A DNA stretch of 64,000 nucleotides, taken from NCBI GenBank assembly GCA_022605955.1, contig JAKCOZ010000010.1:1798001-1862000 (forward strand). Reading direction: 5' to 3'. The stretch's first letter is position 1. Each line of letters begins with the position of its first letter. The notes under the pieces were generated by a model. That model saw only the letters and a list, made by a program, of their open reading frames with translations, was not told the origin of the DNA and did not search any database. Source of the stretch: Rallus limicola (taxonomy: Eukaryota > Chordata > Aves > Gruiformes > Rallidae). This document shows, piece after piece, positions 52,501-61,475 of the stretch. The translations under genes and the position numbers were made by a program.

Positions 52501-55500
52501 AAAAGCCCTACTGATACTGAGCCTTTCTCATTGGAAGGTTCCTCTCAAAAATCCTATTTCACAGACAGAAGATTTCCTCAAATCTACAACCTGGAATCCA
52601 GTCCACATAACTTCAAACCCTGACAATGCTGCCTTCTCCCACTTGAGCAGTAGATTTAAGATTACTCGGATCTGGAAACACCATCAGATCTACTATACAC
52701 TACCCAATGCTAACATCAGTTGCCTCAGTACTAAACCAATTTAATTTTACATCTCACATCTTTCCTTGTCATTGCCCACACTGCAGGGCAATGATGCAAA
52801 ACAATGCCCCCTGCTCTCTCTACCCTAAACAGCAGAACAACTTTCTGAAACAAGTCTTGCTTTTTTGTCTCAAAAGAGGGACCACATTAAGATGCTAGAT
52901 ATTTTATCAAAATAATTAATGTAGCAATGGACTCTCTTCAGCACAGTGACTGCAAATGCCTGGCAGTAACAACTGCACACTTCACAATGACAAACAAACA
53001 ATGTTTCTCTGAAGAAAAATCCCCCCACAGAAAGTTTCAAATGCCCTGCCAACAACCCTTGATTTTTTTACCTGCTTCCAATGTGAATTTCAGTTCATTT
53101 TATATGCCAGCTATTCTTCAGTACTCTGTTTTTTGAGACAGTAAATCCACACATCCCATCATACAAAACAAAGCAGGGTAAACATTGCATACTTGAAACT
53201 AAATGTGCAACCCTACACTACACTATTTAAACAGACAGAACTATGAGAAGTTTTCACATGGTCTTAAAGAGAAAAAAGAGGTCTACTTCTTAAATCACTC
53301 TTATCATAGGGATTTTAATGTCAGGACCATAAAAGGACCATATACTGGTCCTTAGGGACCATATGTCAGGACCATAAAAGGACCATATACTGGTCATATA
53401 TATTTGTATGTCACATGTAATGCCACTGCCTTGTATCTCAGAATCACAGAATCACAGAATTATCAAGGTTGGAAAAGACCTAAAAGATCATCCAGTCCAA
53501 CCATTCACCTATTGCTACCAGCTCCCACTAAACCATGTCCCTCAATACAACATCCAGTCTCTCCTTGAACACCCCCAGGGTTGGTGACTCCACCACCTCC
53601 CTGGGCAGTGCATTCCAGTGCCTGACTACCCTTTCTGAGAAGTAGTGCTTCCTGATGTCCAGCCTGAATCTCCCCTGGCGCAGCTTTGTCTGGTACTAAA
53701 GCAGATCACCAAGGTACCTTTCCATCCCTGCTCTTAATATTTATTAACATTTATATGCAGCTTCTCCTCTATCCTGGATCCACAACCAAAAATGAAGATC
53801 AGAAAAAAATGGCATAGCTCTGTAGCAGACTAGATTTAGCTCAGAACCCTGTTATACATAGTATGCAGGACACTGCGCTGCCATCCAGCCAGACCTGGAC
53901 AGGCTGGAGAGCTGGGCTGGGAGAAATCTAATGAAGTTCAACAAGAGCAAGTGTAAAGTCTTGCACCTGGGGAGGAACAACTGACTGTATCAGTACAGGC
54001 TGGGGGATGACCTGCTGGAGAAGAGCTCTGTGGAGAAGGACCTGGGGGCCCTGGTGGATGACAGGTTGGCCATGAGCCAGCAGTGTGCCCTGGTGGCTAA
54101 GAGAGCCAGTGGGATCCTGGGGTGCATCAGGAGTGTGGCCAGCAGGTCAAAGGAGGTGATCCTCCCCCTCTACTGCATTAAATTGGTGTCAGTGAGGTGG
54201 ATAAACTGGCTAATGAGACAGTCCTCATATTTTGACACTTTTAAAGCAGACCCCACTGGAACACAACTTGAAACCAGATTCACTAGCATCTACACACCTA
54301 GCAAATTTTCAGACTTAACAGGGTGGGAAGACAGTTCACCTTCAAAGTTCTTAATAAGGCAGAGTACTTATCCCAGACATCATCTCTACAGCAAACCAGG
54401 GCAGTAGAGAAAAAAGAAAAATCTTGATGATATCCCAGACTAAATTAATACACTTGCATATTAATTAACATTTACTGGAACCTACCTTCTGCAACAGTCA
54501 GACTTCTTTTTTCAGGCCATGCCTTATCCTGAACAGATGCTGAAAAATATGTACCAATATTTATTTTTGGTCAGCAAAAGCTTCAAGGAAATTTCAAGCC
54601 TTAGCATGCTATCTTACCCAAGAAAGGATCATTTTCCTGATTCTCTTTTTTTCCTGTTGCACTGTCAATGCACATCCAGAGTTCTTCTAGCAAAAGCTTT
54701 ATTTTTTCTGTTAAAATAAATATTTTTCATAAATTGAGGAAACATCAATTGCTCAGAGAGCTAAAAACTTATGGTTCTTTATTTTTACTCAGAACACAGA
54801 CGTGCCTACAACAAAACACCAAATACCCACAACAAAAATTACAACAAGGGACACAGGGGCATTTTAGCTTCAGAGAAAGAGAAATCATAGAATCACAGAA
54901 TCACAGGGGTTGGAAAGGACCTCCAGAGATCATCAGGTCCAACCCCTCTGCTGGCAGAGCAGGTTTCCTAGGACACGTTAGATGCCACTGAGGAAATGAA
55001 TCTGGTATTGCCCATAGCTCCACAACTGACTGAAGGAACAGCTGCAGAATGCTTTAGTTTTTCCTTTCTACAAGTGAAAGTGGCAAAAAGTTGTAGCAGC
55101 CCCCAAGTAAAATGTAAAAGCAAATTTGAATGTAGCATTAGTGAAATTAAACAGCTTTCTAAAACAACTCAGGTGACAGGAACATAAATGGGCATGGAAA
55201 TCTTTTAGGAAGAAAGTATTTGTATCTCATTCATTCTTCATGCTCACTCAGTAGTAACCCATCTTAGGCTTACTGTGGAGTAACAGCACATTATCTGAAT
55301 TAATTAGCAAGGCCACAACACTAGTAGACATTGTCTAGAGACCTAACAGCACCATTGCTAGGTGATGCCAAATAACTTAGTTCCAGAACCAGAAGGGCAG
55401 GTGGAAAGAGAGAAACACACCAAAGCCCCAACAAAGTGACTCACTTACTTATGCCAAAACTATCATCAGATCCAACAATCAGGAGCTGAGACACCTGGGG

Positions 55501-58500
55501 TTTTGCCAATTCTGTAAGTCAAAGACCAAAGCAATCTGCTACTATTTTGTGAAAAGATATATTGAATAAACCTCAACACAGAAGAGGAAAACCTGCCAAA
55601 TTTTGCATTAGTAACAGCTATTAGTAACATTAACAGCTTCTCATTGGTAATAAAGCCTTCCTGCTATTTGAGGCTTAAATTAAGAGTTCAGATCCTAATT
55701 TTCCTATTTTGATATTAATTAAAAATTAAAGGATGAAACTTGTGCAGTTGTACAATTTAGTACAGTCCAAAAGACAGTAAAAATATACCAAGACACACAA
55801 AAACTGGTAAGGTCTACCTTTTTTCCAAAATGTTCAATTTTGGTAACAAACTTTATATATAAATATTGCAAAGCAAGAAATAGATCAGGGAAGTTCTTCT
55901 TTTGCTTGAAAATTGCCTCCAGAACTTCTAAAGTATTCAAAAGCAATACCAGTATTCAAAAATATTTCAAAAAATGCATAAAATTTGGAAGATTAGAAGG
56001 GGATCAATCCATTACACAGATAGATTCAGATAACTTGTGGCAGGTAGTTCATATCATTAGGGAAAAGTGTCAATAAGGACAAGAACTAAACATCCTGGAT
56101 TTAACAGGATCACAGAATCACAAGGTTGGAAAAGACCTTTAAGATCATCAAGTCCAACCATTCCTGTCCTATGCTAAACCATATCCCTAAGTACCTCATC
56201 TACCCCTTTTTTTAAACACATCCAGGGATGGTGACTCAACCACCTCCCTGTGGTTGTTTCCACTTGATTTACAGAGCCTCACACAGGAATTGAAGCAAAT
56301 TAAACTCCTATCCTATGCCTTTTGATTTGCATGCTTTCTTTATGACTTCATTGAACATCAAAGACAATGGGATTGTTTGTATTTTTTCTCAATGTTTGTA
56401 TTCTATTTTATAATTGCACATCAACTGACTTCACACACTTATGGGGTAGACTCATCATTTTAATGAATCAAGCATTTTCCTCACTGCAAACCTGAAAACA
56501 ACCATCAATTACATTAATCTTTCATCAATGTAACATATCTCTATCAACCACATCTGTTCTTACAGCCTTTCTGTCAGCATCCTCTGTTCCCAAAACTTGG
56601 GAAGAGCTGCAATGATGTCATAATGGTTTGCTCTGCAGAGAGCATGGTCCTGCAAAAAAATCTTACCTTTGTCTATATCTGTTGTAAGGTCTTCATTTGA
56701 ACTCTGTGTCTCTGCATGCTTAACTGTTAAAAAGAGGAGAGAGGGGGGAAAGGAAATGTTTACATGGAACAATACCACACACAAATCTGAGGGCAATCAA
56801 AGGTAAACACTTACCTTTCCTGCACTTCTCTTTAAGTACACCATCAAGTTTGCCCTGTTAAAAATCAAATAATAATTTTTCATGCCATGCATAGATTATA
56901 GAGCATCTACTCTTAATTAGCATAAAATGTAAGTCAACATTTCAAAGGTCATGCTTCAATTGGAAAATTTCTATCCCTGAAGGTGAATTGGCATTTAGTT
57001 CCTCAGCACCACCAACAAATATAATTTTACTATTTCAATATGCCTGTTACTAGTAGCTTCCCTTTTTTCCCCCCAGCAATACTAAAGAAGCTTCATTCTA
57101 AAACCCAGGAAAGTCTTACTTGTGCCTTCTTAAGCTCCTTTTCAAGCCTTTTCTTTTCAGTTTTCAGTTGTCTGAAGTCCTGTGTGTGCTTAGTTGCAGC
57201 CTCTTCAAGAAAGAGAATCAAAATTCAAGTTAGAATTATATTAGAAGTGACAACAATTTTAAGTAGTATTGGGCACCACTTTACAAATTAAATTACCAGA
57301 AAGAAAATAGATAGTGTGAAATAAAAAGCAGTACCTAAGTTACATTTTGGTTCATTAAGACAACACCACATGTTGTCTTCCAGCTGCAAAATTATTGTTC
57401 TGAAATACTGAAACACACCTATTGCTTTTCTCACTTCCATGCAGGAATGAAGAGTGGGTTGTATTGTCTATGTATGGGTCTAGTGGGTCAACCCAGTCTA
57501 GTGCAGGGTGCCCCTAGCCGGGGGTAGGGGGTGGGGGTGTGGTTGGAACAAGGTGATCTTTATGGTTCCTTCCAACCCAAAACATTCTATGATGCTACTC
57601 TGTAGTAACACTGCACTGCAGAATAATACACACCAAGTAAAAAAAAAAAGGGAATAAAATTAAGCATGAGGTACAATGGTTTCAGCATGTGTTTTATTCT
57701 CTTTTTTAAAAGAGGGCTCTGGTTCAAATATGAAACGAGGAGCGGCTGAGGGAGCTGGGATTGTTTAGCCTGGAGAAGAGGAGGCTCAGGGGAGACCTTA
57801 TAGCTCTCTATAACTTCCTGAAGGGAGGTTGTGGTGAGCTGGGGGTCGGCCTCTTCTCCCGTGTAGACAGTGACAGAACTAGAGGGAATGGTGTCAAGCT
57901 GCGCCAGGGGAGATTCAGGCTGGACATTAGGAAGCACTACTTCTCAGAAAGGGTAGTCAGGCACTGGAATGCACTGCCCAGGGAGGTGGTGGAGTCACCA
58001 ACCCTGGGGGTGTTCAAGGAAAGACTAGATGTTGTATTGAGGGACATGGTTTAGTGGGAGCTGGTAGTAATAGGTGAATGGTTGGACTGGATGATCTTTT
58101 AGGTCTTTTCCAACCTTGATAATTCTGTGATTCTGTGAAACAAACACAGAAAATGCATTAGAAAGATGCAGACAGCACTCAAGACTAATGAACAGAGAAG
58201 AGTACCTTATCTTTTCATGTACAACAGACAGTGGGGAAGGGTGGGAATAAAGAGTACAGGGCAGGTAAGCGAGGACTGAATGTGAGGTTCCTAGGGAAAT
58301 TCTCAAGCGAGATGCTTGAGAGAGCTCTGCAAATTAGCTTGGTGACTTATACATGGACAACAGAGAAACACAGGGAACCACCTGCTGATCAGATCAGGGC
58401 ACAGAAGACAGCACATGAAAAGAAAGAGCATTAAAATGACAGCTCAGGGGGTAGGCTGACAAAAAAGAAAACCAAACATGAGAAAATTTCAGATTCACAA

Positions 58501-59650
58501 AAGATACCAGGCTAAAATCTGGGGTCTGGGAATATAGAAAAGAATAAACCAGAAAAACCAGTGACTCAAATTGGACCTAATGCAGACAGCATTTTGTCCT
58601 AGCTTTGCCAGAATTTGAGCTTTTGGAGGCATGGGAGTATGAAAGCCTTGCTGCTGTGTAATGGAACTCCAAAATGTTTATCAAAATAAAACACTCATAG
58701 TAGGATTCGTGGGTGTCTCTAACACTAAGATGCAAGTCAGTTCACTATACTTTAAACTGTGGTAAGCAAAGCTTTAAGTGTGCCATCAATGAAAATATTT
58801 GCCTTGCCAACAGTACAGCAAGTTAAGTATCAGAATGCATTATGGACATCCACCCTCTACTAGTAAAATAAGAAAAACACAGTGCCAAGAGGCAAGTAAA
58901 TGCTTCATCTTTACCTAACAAACCAAAATCCAACTGCCAGAATATTTAAAGATCAGAAAAAATGTGTCAGGATAACTACATATTTAAATTTTATTATAAA
59001 TATGAAAGAAGAATCCCTCCAAGATTATTAGAATGCTGGAGCACTTGCCCCGTGACAACAGGCTCGTTGAACTAGACTTAATTAGCTTGAGAGGAAAAAC
59101 AAAAACCAACCCTCTCAAAAACCCAACCAACCAAAAAAAAAACCCACCAAAAAAAAACCCTTAGAAGGGATACAAGAGCAGCTTCCACATACCTCAACAG
59201 AGGTATCAGGAAGTCTGAATGAGACTGTTTAGTGGTACATCGTGGGAGGACAAGGAACTTCAGGCATAAGTTGAAACAAGTCAAACTGACTGTAACAAAA
59301 AGCTTTTTCACCATGAAGGCAGCCAGGCAGTGAAGAAGTTTGCCTGAACAGGCTGGGCAGACGGTCCTTTGAGGTTTTCATGACCAGAAGTTCCCCTTCC
59401 AACTTCACCTATGCTATGTGCCAAAGATACTCAACAGAAAATGCTGTGCAGGAAGGCTGATGCAATCCAGAGAATAAGCACCACACATAGCACTGCCCTG
59501 CTTCGCTCTGTGGGGCCTCAGAGTTAGAAAGTTGCAGTTACTTCTTTGGATAAAAAAGGAAGCAAGAGGATGGAGCAGAACAGCAGCACAGTAACACAAT
59601 CTAGAAAGTTACCTTCAAGTTTCTTCACTTTGGTTTCCAGTTTCTTCCTC
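37543..59650 (-). CDS. ICE1: ICE1, little elongation complex scaffold (whole locus, 5' end outside window)
   Basis: ICE1 (KIAA0947) is the nuclear scaffold of the little elongation complex, with ELL and ICE2, needed for small nuclear RNA gene transcription. Twelve exons join in phase over GT-AG introns: 59650-59613, 57202-57120, 56854-56815, 56723-56667, 51149-50812, 50234-45549, 44181-44013, 42832-42672, 41817-41627, 40224-40118, 39392-39294 and 38417-38236. They encode 2,049 residues; two further candidate exons would add 39. Features in order are a Lys/Glu-rich coiled coil, a long acidic, probably disordered centre in one giant exon, a Pro-rich segment, the motif [19 protein letters not shown], and a conserved helical C-terminal region. 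Human ICE1 is about 2,266 residues, so roughly the first 120-130 are missing upstream, with the promoter. HUS1 follows about 7 kb downstream on the same strand. Confidence 0.95.
37962..37967 (-). other. ICE1: Candidate ICE1 polyadenylation signal
   Basis: AATAAA on the minus strand about 270 nt after the ICE1 stop codon. Another AATAAA is at 37543-37548 and would give a 3' UTR near 700 nt. Confidence 0.45.
38236..38417 (-). CDS. ICE1: ICE1 terminal coding exon
   Basis: 182 nt after acceptor TTTTGCAG. Encodes [20 protein letters not shown], then [14 protein letters not shown] and [11 protein letters not shown] before TAA at 38238-38236. Confidence 0.95.
39294..39392 (-). CDS. ICE1: ICE1 C-terminal domain exon
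   Basis: 99 nt, acceptor CTTCCAG, donor GAAG|GTAATG. Encodes [20 protein letters not shown] and [12 protein letters not shown]. Confidence 0.94.
40118..40224 (-). CDS. ICE1: ICE1 C-terminal domain exon
   Basis: 107 nt, acceptor TTTCACAG, donor ATTG|GTAAGG. Encodes [18 protein letters not shown] and [11 protein letters not shown]. Confidence 0.94.
41627..41817 (-). CDS. ICE1: ICE1 C-terminal domain exon
   Basis: 191 nt, acceptor ATTCCAG, donor ATAAG|GTATTA. Encodes [40 protein letters not shown] and WDWTHDNVI. The donor is weak apart from GT, but phase and homology support it. Confidence 0.94.
42672..42832 (-). CDS. ICE1: ICE1 C-terminal domain exon
   Basis: 161 nt, acceptor TTCTTCAG, donor CAG|GTAAGG. 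Encodes [20 protein letters not shown], then [11 protein letters not shown] and LNWEQ. Confidence 0.94.
44013..44181 (-). CDS. ICE1: ICE1 C-terminal domain exon
   Basis: 169 nt, acceptor CTTACAG, donor GAAG|GTATAG (a weaker donor). Encodes [19 protein letters not shown] and [20 protein letters not shown], among the best conserved parts of ICE1. Helical repeat-like. Confidence 0.95.
45549..50234 (-). CDS. ICE1: ICE1 giant exon
   Basis: 4,686 nt, 1,562 codons, acceptor CATTAAAG, donor AACAAG|GTAAGT. It starts [15 protein letters not shown]. Most of the exon is Glu/Ser/Thr-rich and probably disordered, with scattered Cys. A Pro-rich part starts near exon residue 1225 ([15 protein letters not shown], then PLSP-like motifs, [13 protein letters not shown]). 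The most recognisable ICE1 signature follows near residues 1345-1370 ([29 protein letters not shown]). The end, [20 protein letters not shown] then [10 protein letters not shown], opens the conserved C-terminal domain. The open frame runs 20 codons past the donor into the intron by chance. No ATG is needed at the left edge because this is an internal exon. Confidence 0.97.
50812..51149 (-). CDS. ICE1: ICE1 exon before the giant exon
   Basis: 338 nt, acceptor TGTCTTAG, donor CAG|GTGAGT. Begins [20 protein letters not shown] and ends [18 protein letters not shown]. The Pro/Leu-Ser-Pro stretch before the giant exon is shared with mammalian ICE1. It ends on a codon boundary and joins [13 protein letters not shown]. 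Confidence 0.92.
51380..51812 (-). mobile_element. LTR of an avian endogenous retrovirus in an ICE1 intron
   Basis: On the minus strand the right part begins CTGGTTTTGGCTGGGATAGAG, as in other LTRs of this window. Further blocks match avian LTR sequence in order, including GCACTGCTC..., the CATATGGTATGG block and a CCATCTCC block near 51430. The right end is mutated and the left end is not clear. It is in the same orientation as ICE1. Confidence 0.7.
51813..53317. other. ICE1 intron sequence without recognised feature
   Basis: No exon survives inspection. Possible splice-site pairs near 53076-53140 and 52135-52175 were rejected for stop codons or phase. Confidence 0.5.
53318..53395. repeat. 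Two-copy tandem repeat, 45-bp period
   Basis: A 33-bp unit starting ATGTCAGGACCATAAAAGG occurs at 53318-53350 and again at 53363-53395. Within it GACCATATACTGGTC is almost its own reverse complement. Confidence 0.85.
53440..53687 (-). mobile_element. CR1 LINE 3' end in ICE1 intron
   Basis: About 248 bp on the minus strand ending in GATAATTCTGTGATTCTGTG repeats. The coding remnant includes HYFS-like and [24 protein letters not shown] sequence. It is about 98% identical, in opposite orientation, to 57893-58137. It lies sense to ICE1. Confidence 0.95.
53867..54175 (+). mobile_element. CR1 LINE internal fragment lacking its 3' end
   Basis: Matches the CR1 at 32925-35190 closely from AGGACACTGCGCTGCCATCC to CCTCCCCCTCTACT and includes [19 protein letters not shown]. 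It stops abruptly at 54175, well short of the CR1 tail, so both ends are missing. Antisense to ICE1. Confidence 0.93.
54486..54539 (-). CDS. ICE1: Candidate ICE1 exon (54 nt)
   Basis: Acceptor ATTTTTCAG and donor GAAG|GTAGGT bound 54 nt encoding [17 protein letters not shown] in the required frame. Both boundaries are phase 1, compatible with the exons at 55449-55511 or 56667-56723 before it and 50812-51149 after it. Splice sites are good, but homology was not verified. Confidence 0.55.
54887..54990 (-). mobile_element. CR1 LINE 3' tail
   Basis: Begins AATCATAGAATCACAGAATC and continues GGGTTGGAAAGGACCTCCAG on the plus strand, the reverse complement of a CR1 3' end. Only the tail and adjoining UTR are present. 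Confidence 0.9.
55449..55511 (-). CDS. ICE1: Candidate ICE1 exon (63 nt)
   Basis: Acceptor GACTTACAG and a strong donor ATAA|GTAAGT bound 63 nt that are open in the required frame, encoding [20 protein letters not shown]. It enters and leaves in phase 1, exactly as neighbouring exons need, and its length is a multiple of three, so it could be constitutive or a cassette. I cannot confirm homology by eye. Confidence 0.5.
56107..56262 (-). mobile_element. CR1 LINE 3' tail
   Basis: Plus-strand sequence GGATCACAGAATCACAAGG and GGAAAAGACCTTTAAGATC is the reverse complement of a CR1 3' end. It fades out at GACTCAACCACCTCCCTG. Confidence 0.88.
56667..56723 (-). CDS. ICE1: ICE1 short exon
   Basis: 57 nt, acceptor TTTAACAG, donor AAAG|GTAAGA. 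Encodes [19 protein letters not shown]. Both ends are phase 1, so it can splice directly to the 338-nt exon or through the candidate exons between them. Confidence 0.9.
56815..56854 (-). CDS. ICE1: ICE1 short exon
   Basis: 40 nt, acceptor TTAACAG, donor AAAG|GTAAGT. Encodes [13 protein letters not shown], continuing the coiled coil on a codon boundary. Confidence 0.9.
57120..57202 (-). CDS. ICE1: ICE1 coiled-coil exon
   Basis: 83 nt, acceptor CTTGAAG, donor CAA|GTAAGA. Encodes [21 protein letters not shown] and then KELKKAQ. Heptad-rich and strongly charged, consistent with the coiled coil. Phase joins the preceding exon through a Glu codon. Confidence 0.93.
57490..57600 (+). mobile_element. 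CR1 LINE 3' end, degraded
   Basis: Ends GGTTCCTTCCAACCCAAAAC, ATTCTATGATGC, as the CR1 at 11190 does. Preceded by a G-rich tract. Confidence 0.75.
57518..57542 (+). repeat. G-rich tract
   Basis: Three runs of five G separated by one or two bases, followed by GTGTGG. On the ICE1 transcript strand it is C-rich. Confidence 0.7.
57725..58137 (+). mobile_element. CR1 LINE 3' end in ICE1 intron
   Basis: Encodes [38 protein letters not shown] and [20 protein letters not shown], then a UTR ending GATAATTCTGTGATTCTGTG. Antisense to ICE1. Its last 245 bp pair almost perfectly with 53440-53687. Confidence 0.95.
58138..59019. other. ICE1 intron sequence without recognised feature
   Basis: No exon or repeat recognised. 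Confidence 0.5.
59020..59415 (+). mobile_element. Degenerate CR1 LINE 3' region
   Basis: Old copy: GGAGCACTTGCCCCGTGACA, then GGAACTTCAGGCATAAG and AACAGGCTGGGCAGACGG recall the CR1 C-terminal coding region. It is interrupted by an A/C-rich simple sequence at 59093-59160. Ends near TTCCCCTTCCAACTTCACC. Confidence 0.65.
59613..59650 (-). CDS. ICE1: ICE1 coiled-coil exon (first seen)
   Basis: 38 nt after acceptor TTAACAG, donor GAAG|GTAACT. Encodes [12 protein letters not shown], entering in the third position of a codon. Matches the ICE1 N-terminal coiled coil. Earlier exons were searched for up to 64000 and not found. Confidence 0.88.
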
Positions 59651-59904
59651 CTGTTAAAAAGGCAGCGTTAATGCATCGTTTTGTATGGAATTATACTGCA
59701 CATAATGAAAAGACAGGGAAAAAAATAAGTCTAGCTATTGCAGAGAAAACACACTTTCTAGACCCAGTACTTGTGAGACCAATGTGTCCCTGAAGTTAAA
59801 CACTTAAATTGGTGGAATGCTGCTGACACCTGTGGAATAATTGCTGGAGGTGACTTAGAAATTAAACTTATGTTCACACTTTAAGAAAAGGTTGATCAGA
59901 ACAT

Positions 59905-60297
59905 CTCTCTTGTTAAGAGAGGCTGAGGTACTTGGGACCTTTTAGCCTAGAGAAGACTGAGGTGGGGATCTTATCAGTGCTTATAAATACTTGAGGGGTG
60001 GGTGTCAGGAGGATGGGGTCAGTCTTTTTCCAGTGGTGCCCAGTGACAGGACAAGAGGCAATGGGCATAAACTTGAACATAGGAAGTTCCACCGAAACAT
60101 GAAGAGCAACTACTTTACTGTGAGGATGGCAGACCAGCAGAACAGGCTGCTCAGAGTGGTTGTGGAGTCTCCATCTCTGGAGATATTCAAATCCTGCCTG
60201 GAGGCTGTCCTGTGCAGCTTGTAGGTGATCCTGCTCTGGCAGGCAGGTTGGACTAGAAGATCTCCAGAGATCCCTTCTAACCCCTATCATTCTGTTC
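59905..60297 (+). mobile_element. CR1 LINE 3' end
   Basis: Contains [40 protein letters not shown] and a tail ending CCCTTCTAACCCCTATCATT. 5'-truncated and frameshifted. Antisense to ICE1, just upstream of the first exon seen. Confidence 0.9.
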
Positions 60298-61408
60298 AGC
60301 GTGGAAGAAACTTCCATGGTGAAGTGCAGCTGGTATGCCAAGAGTCCATACCACAAAAGTTCCCTAGGCAGTCTTAGAGGTTGGCAACATCAGTGCAGCC
60401 TGATGTGCTAACCCTGAGAGAACAGTACACGTAGGGTGGAGTGGAGACAAGCTTTGTAATCTATGGGAACTTGGTGTACTGTGGTACCGAGATGCTGCAT
60501 TGTTCCTGCTCTAAGGGAAAACTGAACCAGAACTGAGCCAGCTGTTCATCATTTTTCTGTCAAGATCAAATTCTTTGGGTGAACTTTCCTCATTGTAGTA
60601 ACATTATAAAACTAAAACACACCTCCAACCAAAAGCTACCTGCCTCCAAGGTGCGACCACCCCTCACTGAGCACGCACTCCCAATTTCTGCTAGTCTATA
60701 CCTTTAAACACAAAGCAAGGAAAATTTACACCACAGATACACATGACTATAGTCACTCAAGCTCCACCAGACAGGTGAAAATAGTATACAAGTAGCCCAA
60801 GAACAGAGGGATGTTAGGGAAGATACCACGAACCGTTGCTGATTTCTGAGACCAGTCAATGGGCTGAATCTCTTCCCTCCCCATAGCAACACCTTGAGTT
60901 AGATTTGAACAGTTAGCTATCACAGGAAACTTAGAAAATCTCTACAGAGGGCTACTGATGTTACTATATTGCTCAAGCAGTTGCTTTATGCATAGTTGTA
61001 TGCTGTCTTATGTTGCTGTATTATTTACACCTGTTTTTGCACAGTGTATTCACTGAATTCAAGGAATTTGCCCCCAGTATGCAGCACCATTCACTAACCC
61101 AGCTGTGGTAGCTGAACACAACCACGCTGCTTAAGCCTGGCTGTGTCAGTTCATTGAACACAACCAGACTGGAAGGTGTACCACACTACTTGTGCGTCAG
61201 TAATCCTGACAGTTCCATATGCAATGTGACCGGTTTTACAGTGCAGAACTGGTAATGACTCAGAGCCTAAGTCCAGCCCCCCTGATAGATGAGGACAAGC
61301 TGGAACACAAGGAAGTTTATTTTCTGCCAAATTCCTTTACCAGTTTAATGCCCCAACATTCTCACAAAAGCACTTCTATTTGTTACACAGGTAGAGTTGG
61401 CTTTTAAT
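60298..61408. other. Sequence upstream of the first ICE1 exon seen
   Basis: Presumably ICE1 intron. I looked here for the preceding coiled-coil exon on the minus strand and found none. Confidence 0.45.
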
Positions 61409-61475
61409 CACAGAATCACTAGGTTGGAAAAGACCTTTAAGATCATCGAGCCCAACTGTGAGTCCACTAATCCAG
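61409..61475 (-). mobile_element. CR1 LINE 3' tail
   Basis: Plus-strand AATCACAGAATCACTAGG, then GGAAAAGACCTTTAAGATC: the reverse complement of a CR1 3' end, very short. Confidence 0.85.

Noticed and set aside
53076..53130. Possible ICE1 exon ending at a CAG|GTAAAA donor
   Set aside because: All three frames contain stop codons for each plausible acceptor.
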